Of a stretch of 64,000 bases of DNA, positions 1 through 8,203 are shown in pieces. The translations under genes were made by a program, and so were the position numbers. Under the pieces are notes generated by a model. The model had not been told where the DNA came from and ran no database searches. It saw only the letters and a list, made by a program, of their open reading frames with translations. The stretch is from IMG/VR virus record IMGVR_UViG_3300025141_000020, positions 146,569 to 210,568 of that record. The stretch is one strand, 5' to 3'. This DNA is from a virus. Position 1 is the stretch's first letter. Every line of letters starts with the position of its first letter.

Positions 1-1
1 T

Positions 2-229
2 ATAAAACGTTTAATTAATAAGTCATTTAAATTAGATGATAACAAAAATAGAATAAGGTTTGAAGGAGCAGGTTATTATCATAATGATGAATTCTACAAA
101 GCGGTTGGTCGATATTCTTTTTTCAGAACTTGTAACTCATGGACCAACGAACTACTTAAAAAAAGTAATATTAAATCTTGTTATTGGACACCCTATAGTT
201 TTGGTGTTGTTAATAACCACAAAAATTAA
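2..229 (+). CDS. C-terminal fragment of a DUF2459-like protein
   Basis: An open frame enters from the left edge and ends with TAA at 227-229, giving the last 75 residues of a protein whose start lies outside the window. The segment reads ...YSFFRTCNSWTNELLKK... and then ...SCYWTPYSFGVV. A TCNxW motif followed by a late TP-x-x-FGVV is, from memory, the pattern of the C-terminal end of DUF2459-type proteins; this is a tentative family match. The next gene starts 5 bases downstream, so the two are probably cotranscribed. Function unknown. Confidence 0.6.
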   Translation: MKRLINKSFKLDDNKNRIRFEGAGYYHNDEFYKAVGRYSFFRTCNSWTNELLKKSNIKSCYWTPYSFGVVNNHKN

Positions 230-234
230 ATAAA

Positions 235-783
235 ATGAAAAAATTATTATTGTTATTATTCCTATTAGTTTATAGTATTAGTTATTCTTCGGGTGTGATG
301 GATTCTTTACATCCTGTTAAAGTAACTCTTTACACACCTCTAATGTCAGAAAAATATCTTCCTGGACATATAGAAGCTGAAATACTTAATGTAGATGGTT
401 TACCTAATTCTATAAAAATAAATTATGATTTCACAAAAAGTCCTCAAAAAGGTGGTGATTATTATTATGTAAATTACTGGCCTTCAGGAAATAAAAAACC
501 AGAAGTAAATCCTAGTAAAAAATATAAGGGTATAAAAACAATAATAATATATCTTAACGAGACACAATTAGTTAAATTTATTAAAAATGCTAACAAAATT
601 GCTAAGGAAATAACCAATAAAACATTTGGTGACTATAGGGTGGGTTATAACTTAATAAAGAATAATTGTGCTGACGCTTTATTACTTTCGTTAGGTTTAA
701 CCCCTAAACCTTACAAGTCTTTAGGCATTACCATTCCTGGTAATGTATATAATGGAATCGTACTAAACTTTAGTGATTACTAA
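235..783 (+). CDS. Small secreted protein, possible papain-like fold
   Basis: 182 aa. Residues 1 to about 19 (MKKLLLLLFLLVYSISYSSG) form a clear signal peptide, so the product is exported. Near the C-terminus it has NNCADALLLSLGL followed by GITIPGNVYNG. A Cys in an NNCAD context at the start of a helix occurs in papain/NlpC-like folds, and the upstream neighbour also has a TCNSW motif, so both could be thiol-enzyme-like; that is inference only. An upstream His partner is not obvious. It sits 5 bases after the preceding gene and ends at a strong terminator. No host-type promoter was seen directly upstream. Confidence 0.7.
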   Translation: MKKLLLLLFLLVYSISYSSGVMDSLHPVKVTLYTPLMSEKYLPGHIEAEILNVDGLPNSIKINYDFTKSPQKGGDYYYVNYWPSGNKKPEVNPSKKYKGIKTIIIYLNETQLVKFIKNANKIAKEITNKTFGDYRVGYNLIKNNCADALLLSLGLTPKPYKSLGITIPGNVYNGIVLNFSDY

Positions 784-814
784 AAAAAAAAGCCCTCTTA
801 CGAGGGCTTTTTTT
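784..814. terminator. Bidirectional intrinsic terminator
   Basis: Stem AGCCCTC / GAGGGCT (791-797 with 802-808) and a TTAC loop, flanked by an A run on the left and a T run on the right, so it can stop transcription from both sides. It separates the plus-strand secreted gene from the convergent major capsid gene. Confidence 0.9.
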
Positions 815-832
815 AATATATTAGATTAATAA

Positions 833-2629
833 CTATCTAAGTTCTCTAACATCAAACGTTCTAACTCCGTCAACAGTGATTCTTCCGTAGAATCTATTGT
901 TCACCATTTTCTTAGCGTATCTAGTCATGATACCTTTGATTGGTGTAAAGTTGAATGGGTTATACATTGTAGGAGTTAACTGTAATGGTACATACGGTGC
1001 GTAAACGTACCCAGTATCCAATAAAGATGTTCCTTTATGTCCAATTAACACTTGGTTAGCTGGGAAGTAAGGGTCTCTATATACAGTAAATCTTCCTGAT
1101 AATGTTCCAATTTTCTCAATACCCATATTGTATTGGTCTTGGTCCGCTGCTGCGTTAGAAACGTGGAAGTATTCCAAGTCATCAAATATCGCAGAAACTT
1201 CAGAAGAACATACAATCCAGTTAGCCCCACCTCTTAAAGTAGACTTGTGGATTTGAGCTGAAATTTGGTTAACCGCTGTGATTAATGTTTGGTTCCAGTC
1301 TTTTTGAGTATATGGAGCTTGACCAGCTGAGAATCTCTTCCAACCGTTGTAGTCCCATCTTAAATCCCAAGCTGCACCTTTTCTAAGGTCTCTTAAGATT
1401 TCTCTATCAATCTCTGCAGCAACTTCTTCAGATAATAAAGCTGTTAATTCAGCTTCAGCATCTATGTTGTGGAATGCAGAAACGTCTTGTGCAAGTTCTG
1501 GTGACCATTGAGCTCTTAATTTTCTTTCACTTACAGAAACTGTAACACCTTGAAGGTCGAAAGAAACTTCTCCCATATCTTCTTCAAATTCTAATGTAGC
1601 GTATTGTCTCCATTCTGCATTGAACTCAAAGTTTGCACCAGTTCCAGTCATACCAACATAACCATCAACTGAAGTACAACTAATACAAGCTGGACAAGAA
1701 GTATCAACCTCTAAATAGATATCTCCATTTGCGTCACACGTATCAGCTCTATCTACAATACCAAAACCGTATTTCTGTGTAACAACACGGAATAGGATTG
1801 GTGTTTGTGTTCCATACCCTAACGTTGAAGCTGCAATCTGATTACTTGTAGTTGCCGTAACAGAGTCACAACAAGATAAAATGTTAGCTGTAGTTAATTG
1901 TAATGAAGATAAGAAATCTTCTGTATCTTGCTCATTTCCATCAGGCCCAGTTAAAGTACCAACACCTGTTTGTGAGAAACCAGATAACTTAACAATAACA
2001 CCTCTAGTACAAACTGTTACATCTCTTTGACCATCACTTAATGCTGGTGGAACTGCTCCATTCCAGATAACCTCTACAGTACCTGCCGTTACGTTAGTGT
2101 ATTTACCTCTAGAATAATCATAAGTACCATTATCCATTTCTTGTGGTGAATTACCTGCATAGTAAGCGTCATATAGATTTCCTGTCGCTGCTGATACTGG
2201 ATTAGCGTTGTTTGGATTTCCTGTTGACCCCATTGGTGCTCCGTGAGTACCTGTACCAGGAGGTCCTACCTCTGTTCCTGCTACTACAGTTCTAGGTGTA
2301 ATTTTAGGTACGAAGTAGAACAATTTACCAATTGGTAAGTTCATAGCTTGTACAGAAACGATATCGTTAGCTAACAATTTCGAGAATACTCTTCTAATGA
2401 TTGGAAATACAACCGTTTCGAAGGACCCTGAATCACCAGCCGTCGTTGCTTCGTTTATTAAATTTGTTGCTTGGTTTTCATATAACTGTGCAACATTTTC
2501 TTTGACATGCCCTTTAAGTCCATCTAAGAACCCAAGACCATCCCATTTTTTTAAGGTATCTTCCTTGATAACTTTAAGGTGTTTTAAACCTATGTTACCA
2601 ACCATACCTGATTCTAATAGTGCTCCCAT
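833..2629 (-). CDS. Major capsid protein, T4 gp23 type
   Basis: 598 aa. The segment ETVVFPIIRRVFSKLLANDI continuing into VSVQAMNLPIGKLFYF is the gp23 signature region (T4 gp23 has a similar FPILRR...VQPMN...). The protein forms the capsid shell lattice. A likely prohead-protease site lies after Glu60 in NLINE|ATTAG, matching the (L/I)-x-E preference of T4 gp21 and close to the E65 site of T4 gp23. It is longer than T4 gp23 (521 aa). Part of the extra length is a Cys-rich stretch around residues 245-330 (ILSCCD..., CDANGD...SCPACISC). It is the last gene of the head operon, 34 bases after the scaffold gene, and ends before a strong terminator. Confidence 0.95.
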   Translation of the reverse strand: MGALLESGMVGNIGLKHLKVIKEDTLKKWDGLGFLDGLKGHVKENVAQLYENQATNLINEATTAGDSGSFETVVFPIIRRVFSKLLANDIVSVQAMNLPIGKLFYFVPKITPRTVVAGTEVGPPGTGTHGAPMGSTGNPNNANPVSAATGNLYDAYYAGNSPQEMDNGTYDYSRGKYTNVTAGTVEVIWNGAVPPALSDGQRDVTVCTRGVIVKLSGFSQTGVGTLTGPDGNEQDTEDFLSSLQLTTANILSCCDSVTATTSNQIAASTLGYGTQTPILFRVVTQKYGFGIVDRADTCDANGDIYLEVDTSCPACISCTSVDGYVGMTGTGANFEFNAEWRQYATLEFEEDMGEVSFDLQGVTVSVSERKLRAQWSPELAQDVSAFHNIDAEAELTALLSEEVAAEIDREILRDLRKGAAWDLRWDYNGWKRFSAGQAPYTQKDWNQTLITAVNQISAQIHKSTLRGGANWIVCSSEVSAIFDDLEYFHVSNAAADQDQYNMGIEKIGTLSGRFTVYRDPYFPANQVLIGHKGTSLLDTGYVYAPYVPLQLTPTMYNPFNFTPIKGIMTRYAKKMVNNRFYGRITVDGVRTFDVRELR

Positions 2630-2663
2630 AATTTTTTTAATTTTTTTAAGCGTTTATTTATTA

Positions 2664-4190
2664 TTATAATTTAGACATTAAGTCTTTCATTCTACTAAAT
2701 TGAGGGTTTTCATATACTTTTGATTCCAAAAGTTTTCCGCCACTCCCACTAGTAGATGATTTAGTAATTTTTCTTTCAACAGCTTCAGAAATAGTTTTGG
2801 TTTTATCCTTAACTTCTTGTGAAAACTCTTGTCTGATTACCTTATACAACCCTTTAGATTCCTTCAATGTTTTAACATTGTCGAAACGCTTTAAGATGTT
2901 GATTTTCTCCTGCTTAGTAGTTGAATGTTCAGTGAATACTCTGGTAACGTAAGCAAGGTTAGAATTAAACACACCCACTTCATTCAATTTATCTTTAAAA
3001 GTAATTAATGCTTTTTTATACTCAACATTTTTTGATTTTAAAGAGTCTACTTCTTCTTTAAGAAGATTGTAGGACTTTCTTATACGACTTTCACCTAGGT
3101 TAGCTTTTCTTGGTCTACGAGATTCTCTTTGTTTCCCCCATTTACCTTGTCCAGCCATTCTAGAAAATGAACTATTCGGTCCAGCTTTTAATCTACTAGT
3201 TTCCTCTATTTCACCTTCCATTTCATAATCCTTATAATGCCCATCGACATCACCAGATTTATGACCCTTAGTTCTTTTGTACTCATCTTTCTTACTACCC
3301 CAAGTTTCTTCAACTTCACCTTCAACATCATCGCCTTCTCTATGTAACATACCTAAAGATTCGTCTTCTCTATCATCATAACCTTGTTCACCTCCAGATA
3401 ATCGATGTAAAGCATCTGGTGTTTCACCATAATGTTTTCTCATCCCTTCTCTTTCATGTCTTCTATCACCATAAGATTGTCTTTCGTCCATTTCCATTGA
3501 GTCGTCTGTTTCGTCTAACTCATCGTCATATGAAGATAAAGCTCTTTCTGATTCAGGAGCATCTACGCCCATTACACCAGTTTCGTCAAAATCTTCGTCC
3601 ATCTCGATTTCATAGACTACTTCGTCAAGTCCTTCTTCGTTATCAGTAGTTTCGTCTTCAGTCTCAACCACTTCTTCTGTGTCATTAATGGATTCTTCTT
3701 CTCTCATGATTTTTGATTTTTTAGATTGTTCCAACTTAATTAGGTATTCAGTATCCGTATTTGTATCGGTCAAATCGATTTCATTATCGTCCTGTTGGAT
3801 AATAATTCCGTCTTCGTCACCCATGGCTTTGAATACTTTTAATACTTCAGCATCTGATGCTAATGTTAAATCTAGAGGTGGTAACTCTAGTGATACTTCG
3901 TCGTCTTCAGTATCGTCCTCCACATCAAGTCCTAAATCGAGGTCCATTGTCGGTTCTTCTAAATCCACCGTATCGGCTTCATCTTCCAAATCTTCAATAT
4001 CTAAATCGATTTCAACTTCTTGTTCGTCTTCTTGCTCTTCTAGGTAATCATTTTCGCTTAATGATTCTTTTACTAATTCATGAATTTCTTCCTTCATAGT
4101 TGATGAAAGTATTTCTTTTGCATTAGACCTCATAGTTTCTTCTAACTGTTCGGCCTCGAGCAACGCTTTTTCTAAGATTGTTTTACTCAC
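2664..4190 (-). CDS. Prohead core scaffolding protein, T4 gp22-like
   Basis: 508 aa, very acidic in its first two thirds (long D/E runs) with a basic, helical C-terminal third ending MKDLMSKL. Composition and its position between the protease and the capsid gene match the T4 gp22 scaffold, which fills the prohead and is degraded by gp21. It is about twice the length of T4 gp22 (269 aa). Many L-x-E triplets would be substrates for the protease. The start is GTG at 4188-4190; the long A/T leader and a small hairpin precede it. Family assignment is by context and composition rather than by a diagnostic motif. Confidence 0.8.
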   Translation of the reverse strand: MSKTILEKALLEAEQLEETMRSNAKEILSSTMKEEIHELVKESLSENDYLEEQEDEQEVEIDLDIEDLEDEADTVDLEEPTMDLDLGLDVEDDTEDDEVSLELPPLDLTLASDAEVLKVFKAMGDEDGIIIQQDDNEIDLTDTNTDTEYLIKLEQSKKSKIMREEESINDTEEVVETEDETTDNEEGLDEVVYEIEMDEDFDETGVMGVDAPESERALSSYDDELDETDDSMEMDERQSYGDRRHEREGMRKHYGETPDALHRLSGGEQGYDDREDESLGMLHREGDDVEGEVEETWGSKKDEYKRTKGHKSGDVDGHYKDYEMEGEIEETSRLKAGPNSSFSRMAGQGKWGKQRESRRPRKANLGESRIRKSYNLLKEEVDSLKSKNVEYKKALITFKDKLNEVGVFNSNLAYVTRVFTEHSTTKQEKINILKRFDNVKTLKESKGLYKVIRQEFSQEVKDKTKTISEAVERKITKSSTSGSGGKLLESKVYENPQFSRMKDLMSKL

Positions 4191-4218
4191 GTTTTTTATT
4201 TTTTTTAAAAATTGTTAG

Positions 4219-4239
4219 GTGCATACATAGTATATGCAC
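4219..4239 (-). other. Hairpin in the leader of the scaffold gene
   Basis: Perfect 7-bp inverted repeat GTGCATA / TATGCAC with a 7-base loop, lying between the TATAAATA box at 4248-4255 and the GTG start at 4190. If transcription starts at the box, this hairpin is in the 5' leader. Possible role in mRNA stability or translation control; unproven. Confidence 0.4.
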
Positions 4240-4247
4240 GGTTTTAT

Positions 4248-4255
4248 TATAAATA
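4248..4255 (-). promoter_or_regulatory. Repeated upstream box (sense TATTTATA)
   Basis: TATAAATA on the plus strand, so TATTTATA in the sense of the scaffold gene, 57 bases upstream of its GTG. One of 15 exact copies placed upstream of genes in this window; candidate phage late promoter. Confidence 0.55.
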
Positions 4256-4300
4256 TAAGTTTATTGTAAAAAATCCTTCTTAGGATTGAATTAAAGTGAT

Positions 4301-5002
4301 TTACTGACTTAAGAAATTATTTAATCTATTCATTAGATTAACTGACTTGTCAACATTTAGTGATTTGTTAGATTTTTTTGTTTCTACTACTGGTAATTCT
4401 TCGTCAACACTGTCAGGGGTTTCGTCCTCTTTAAATAAGTATGAACCTGGTGTAGATGGTGACGAAACTAAATCAAAACATACCAGTTCAAAGTCTTCCT
4501 GGACTTCGTTGTACTCACCATTTTTTGTTAGTGAGCCCACACCTCGAGATGAGATACCTAATGTAACACCTTGTCTTAGTAGATTAGCTGCCATATCACC
4601 AACACAAGAAATAACACCTTCTTTAAGATATCCTGGTGAAGTTAATAATTTTAATTTGCCTACTAATCTATTTCCGTCCCACCATGTCTCTGTTATTATA
4701 TGCGAAGCTCGGTCTAAATCAATTAAAGATGATTCTGGGTGGTTCAATTCTGATATAGCTCCCCCTTTCTTTATAACTTCTTGATATCTCTCATTTTCTC
4801 TTTTAAGAATACTTTCTGGATATACTCTACCATTTCTGTTTGGTACCCCGTATTTTTGTAATATAGCATTCATATATATCTCCCCGTCGAAGTTATCTTT
4901 TGCCATCTCTTTAATTATGCCCTTATTATCTATCGGTGAAATATAACCATCACTTTCGACTAATATGCCGTGACCTATCTCTCTAGCTTCTAAAATTTTC
5001 AT
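4301..5002 (-). CDS. Prohead protease, T4 gp21 type (S78-like serine protease)
   Basis: 233 aa. It matures the prohead by cleaving scaffold and capsid proteins. The fold-typical motifs are visible: ELNHPES with candidate catalytic His88, and GISSRGVGS with candidate catalytic Ser151/152, in the order and spacing of the herpesvirus/phage S78-type proteases. The N-terminal MNAILQKYGVPNRNGRVYP region is also typical of gp21. Length is close to T4 gp21 (212 aa). The C-terminal 40 residues are acidic then polar and may be an autoprocessed tail. It sits directly upstream of the scaffold and capsid genes, as in T4. Confidence 0.93.
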   Translation of the reverse strand: MKILEAREIGHGILVESDGYISPIDNKGIIKEMAKDNFDGEIYMNAILQKYGVPNRNGRVYPESILKRENERYQEVIKKGGAISELNHPESSLIDLDRASHIITETWWDGNRLVGKLKLLTSPGYLKEGVISCVGDMAANLLRQGVTLGISSRGVGSLTKNGEYNEVQEDFELVCFDLVSSPSTPGSYLFKEDETPDSVDEELPVVETKKSNKSLNVDKSVNLMNRLNNFLSQ

Positions 5003-5015
5003 ATTTCTCTTTTTT

Positions 5016-5023
5016 TATAAATA
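5016..5023 (-). promoter_or_regulatory. Repeated upstream box (sense TATTTATA)
   Basis: TATAAATA on the plus strand, 13 bases upstream of the protease ATG. Candidate phage late promoter element. Confidence 0.6.
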
Positions 5024-5069
5024 TAAAACTAGATAAAAAAAACTATTAATGTTTAAGTATTGTTTTAAA

Positions 5070-5507
5070 TTATTTTTTCTTTTTGTGAAACTTAAATGTG
5101 TTGGTTGTAGATAGTGGCCCATTTATGACTTTTCTGGTTATTTTGTTGATTGTATCTGATAATATTCTGGATTTTATGTGGTATTTATTTTTATAATTTA
5201 AAAACATTGTCACCTCACACCTCATAAAACTACGTTTCCCTATTTTCATACCACTAGCTCTAAGGTCTAAATCTACTATAGCTTTTTCTTTAAATTCAGT
5301 ATCTTTTAGTTCTTTGTGTATAAGATTATCTATGTTATATTTGAACTTTTTTATTGGGGTTGCCCAATTATCAACTTCTTCAAGCGGTTCTACCCAAGTA
5401 CTTAAATTTAAGTATAATGATTTTAATGTGGTAGAGTCTACCGTACCATATGATGTTCTAAATACATCTGAAATGTTAGTTCTAACTTCTCTTCCTTGTT
5501 TTCCCAT
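5070..5507 (-). CDS. Unknown head-operon protein
   Basis: 145 aa. Not recognised. It has no membrane segment or signal peptide; it starts MGKQGREVRTNISDVF and has a strongly basic C-terminus (TFKFHKKKK). It lies inside the head block between the protease and the 248-aa gene, in the same orientation, so a structural or assembly role is plausible. In T4 this position (between gp20 and gp21) is occupied by small head proteins (gp67, gp68), but no sequence similarity to them was visible. Confidence 0.75.
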   Translation of the reverse strand: MGKQGREVRTNISDVFRTSYGTVDSTTLKSLYLNLSTWVEPLEEVDNWATPIKKFKYNIDNLIHKELKDTEFKEKAIVDLDLRASGMKIGKRSFMRCEVTMFLNYKNKYHIKSRILSDTINKITRKVINGPLSTTNTFKFHKKKK

Positions 5508-5551
5508 AATATTAACTTTTTACTTAAGTTAATAATAACAATTGTGATGTT

Positions 5552-6298
5552 TTAGTTCAAGTCCTCTAAGAAGCCCCTAACCCTAATGTAGTTAGTTTTG
5601 GAGCTTGTTAATGTGTTAATTTCGTTCTTGGTTTCGACTAATTTAGCGGAAATATTGTCGTCTTTTGAATCGGATAGAAGTTTGTTTAATGTGGTAATTG
5701 CTGTATCTTTTACATTATTAAATTCTTTTATTATACTATCTTCAGTCATTAATAATGTATTTTTAAGGATGCCTTTTTCCGATTCAGTTAATTTACCACC
5801 AAATTCCTTTTCATAATTTTTAGAAATTACGTGTGCCAACACCTTTGGTGTTATGGTCTTCTTTATTCTCTGTTTGGTGTTTTTCTGAATCATGGCCTCA
5901 GATAAGAATTTTTTTGATTTTACATTATCCTCTAACCTTTTTACACTATTATTAAATATTAAGCTGTCTATCTCTTCGTAAATTTTATTGGTTGTGTTGG
6001 TGCATAAGTCTTTTCTATCACCGATAATTTTATCTAGTACGTTTTTAACCTTAGTTAATTCTTTTTTATTTCTTTTAAGGTGTCCTAAAGCTTCAGATAT
6101 ATAGACTCTACTATCCTCGATAGTCTCAAATCTTTTACTTTCTATTTCATTGTATAGGGTAAAGAATTCTCTAAGTGGTTTGGAAAATTTCATAGCTCCC
6201 ATAATTACAGAAAGATTTTTTTTAAAATCTTCTTTATCTCCATAAGAGTTTTCTAAAATATTGTCTAAATTTTGTTTGTATTTGGCAAATCCTTTCAT
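5552..6298 (-). CDS. Unknown helical head-operon protein
   Basis: 248 aa, rich in Lys, Glu and Leu, predicted mostly helical. Starts MKGFAKYKQNLDNIL and ends YIRVRGFLEDLN. It contains several (L/I)-x-E triplets that a prohead protease could cut. The location just after the portal gene and before the protease suggests an internal head or core component, like the small core proteins at this place in T4. No family recognised. Confidence 0.78.
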   Translation of the reverse strand: MKGFAKYKQNLDNILENSYGDKEDFKKNLSVIMGAMKFSKPLREFFTLYNEIESKRFETIEDSRVYISEALGHLKRNKKELTKVKNVLDKIIGDRKDLCTNTTNKIYEEIDSLIFNNSVKRLEDNVKSKKFLSEAMIQKNTKQRIKKTITPKVLAHVISKNYEKEFGGKLTESEKGILKNTLLMTEDSIIKEFNNVKDTAITTLNKLLSDSKDDNISAKLVETKNEINTLTSSKTNYIRVRGFLEDLN

Positions 6299-6312
6299 AA
6301 GTATGGTTTATA

Positions 6313-6320
6313 TATAAATA
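6313..6320 (-). promoter_or_regulatory. Repeated upstream box (sense TATTTATA)
   Basis: TATAAATA on the plus strand, 14 bases upstream of the 248-aa gene and immediately after the portal stop codon. Candidate phage late promoter element. Confidence 0.6.
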
Positions 6321-6323
6321 TAC

Positions 6324-8159
6324 CTAATCCTTTAATAAGGTGTCTACTTCAGTGTTAATCTTATCTATGTTCTTATTACTTTTATTGATAGCGTCTTTTA
6401 AACCCTCTAAATCCATACCTTTTCTTTCCATTAATAATGGAAGTCCTTTTTCTACATTATATCCCTCTGCAGCTGGTTCAGGTATTTCTACATCTGTTTC
6501 TGCTGTGTCTGTTTCACCACCGGTATCATCACCCATACCAAAATCCATTCCAGCATCTGAGTCATCACCAACATCTGCACTATCATCTGTAGCCCCTTCT
6601 TCACCTTCTTTTTTAGGTATGCCATATAAATTATCAATATTACTAAAGATTCCAGTTTTCTGTATTACTTCTGCCGTTTTTTCTAATTCACCAGCTAAAG
6701 CTTTTTCAAATCTTTGTTGTTGTAAATCTAATTTAATTTCTTCATCACTCATACCTAAGATTTCTTTCTTAGCCCAAGTAGTAGATACAGCCTGTAGGCC
6801 ATTTCCTGGGTCAGTTACAGCGTCTCTATATAACGCGATTCTTTCTTTCCATTGTTCTATTTTTAATAGGTCTGTTTGTGTAGATGGGTTAGATAAAGCT
6901 AATTTAAAATTAGTAAGTTCATCCTGAAAGCCTAAAACATATAAATGTATTATAGCAATTTTATTTAATTCTGCCACAATAGCTTTTTGTATTCTATTAA
7001 TTGTTCTTGCAAATCTAATGTCTAGTAAAGCTAAATTTTTACCTTCACCGACAACTTCCTCAAAACCAAGAAAGGCTTTAGGAATTCTTAATGATGCAAG
7101 TAACTTTTTTTGGATGTATTCTATATCTGCTATTTCACTTAAATTTGTAGCTCCTGGTAAGGTATCTATCGGACTTGCCGCAGCTGGGTCTCTAACCGGT
7201 ATAAAATAATCTTGGTCTACAGCCATCTGATTCATTCTTAAGTCCACATTTCCATTCTGTGGGTCTACAACAGCGTCTCTTTTAAATTTATTAGCTACTT
7301 TTTGGATGTATGCTTCAACATCTTTATCGTCCATGTTACCCACAAATACTTTAAATACTCTTCTTTCAGGAGCTCTTGACGTTCTATACACCAACATTGC
7401 GTCTTCCGCTAACAATAACTGTTTCCAAATTCTTCTTGCTTTTTCCAACATAGAAGTACCATAAGGAAGTCTTCTATCATCACCTAATATCCTGAAATGT
7501 GCTATTTCCCATGTATTAAACTCTAACTCTTTTTCTCTCCACTTAAATTCAACCTTAGGTTCTTTTTCATCTTGTTTTTCTCCATGTAATGTAAAATAGT
7601 TAGATTGGTCTCCTCTTTCCATTTCAATATTTGGTAACTGGTTACATCCTATAATACCTTTTTCTGGGTCAATTTTAAGATACACAAAATTGTCACCATA
7701 TTTACATGTGTTTCTAACCCACATAGCTAAATTAGTATTGACGTCCAATATATTATTAAATAAATCTGCTAATATAGATTTTATTCTTGCTGATTCGGAA
7801 AAAATTGTTAATGTGTGACCTTTTTCTGATGGTGTTGTACATTCCTCAGCATATATATCTAAAGCTGCGGATATTTCTGGTGTAAATTCCATAGATTCAT
7901 AATCGTAATATGAAGCTAAACGAGTTGGTTCATAATATATGGATTTAGTATATAGTTCATTATCTACTTTTTGCCATTGGTTGGCAAGATAGGCGGCTTG
8001 TTGAAATTCTAACTTTTTTTCGTCGTAATCTTGTTTATTTGTAGTTTTAAGAATTTCTTGTGACCCTACTGTAAATTGTTGTATAGAACTCTTTGGTGCT
8101 GTTGGTCCTCCTGTCCCAAAAAGCTTACCTAATCTTTGATATATTGTGAATTTTGCCAT
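6324..8159 (-). CDS. Portal protein, T4 gp20 type
   Basis: 611 aa. Forms the dodecameric portal vertex through which DNA enters and leaves the head. Typical gp20 stretches are visible: EFTPEISAALDIYAEECTTP near residue 80, GTSMLEKARRIWKQLLLAED, YRTSRAPERRVFKVFVG, and LPGATNLSEIADIEYIQKKL, followed by ALRIP-like SLRIPKAFLGFE. Length is close to T4 gp20 (524 aa) with an extra acidic D/E/G-rich tail after about residue 510 (DDSADVGDDSDAGMDFG...). It follows the terminase gene by 44 bases; the sheath and tube genes that lie between them in T4 are not here. Confidence 0.95.
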   Translation of the reverse strand: MAKFTIYQRLGKLFGTGGPTAPKSSIQQFTVGSQEILKTTNKQDYDEKKLEFQQAAYLANQWQKVDNELYTKSIYYEPTRLASYYDYESMEFTPEISAALDIYAEECTTPSEKGHTLTIFSESARIKSILADLFNNILDVNTNLAMWVRNTCKYGDNFVYLKIDPEKGIIGCNQLPNIEMERGDQSNYFTLHGEKQDEKEPKVEFKWREKELEFNTWEIAHFRILGDDRRLPYGTSMLEKARRIWKQLLLAEDAMLVYRTSRAPERRVFKVFVGNMDDKDVEAYIQKVANKFKRDAVVDPQNGNVDLRMNQMAVDQDYFIPVRDPAAASPIDTLPGATNLSEIADIEYIQKKLLASLRIPKAFLGFEEVVGEGKNLALLDIRFARTINRIQKAIVAELNKIAIIHLYVLGFQDELTNFKLALSNPSTQTDLLKIEQWKERIALYRDAVTDPGNGLQAVSTTWAKKEILGMSDEEIKLDLQQQRFEKALAGELEKTAEVIQKTGIFSNIDNLYGIPKKEGEEGATDDSADVGDDSDAGMDFGMGDDTGGETDTAETDVEIPEPAAEGYNVEKGLPLLMERKGMDLEGLKDAINKSNKNIDKINTEVDTLLKD

Positions 8160-8183
8160 TGCTTGTAATAATATATATTATAT

Positions 8184-8191
8184 TATAAATA
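8184..8191 (-). promoter_or_regulatory. Repeated upstream box (sense TATTTATA)
   Basis: TATAAATA on the plus strand, 24 bases upstream of the portal ATG, in the gap after the terminase stop. Candidate phage late promoter element. Confidence 0.6.
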
Positions 8192-8203
8192 GTATACCTT
8201 TCC

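Noticed and set aside
3419-4099. Plus-strand open frames opposite the scaffold gene
   Set aside because: They are Ser- or Leu/Arg-rich shadows of the acidic D/E codons on the other strand.
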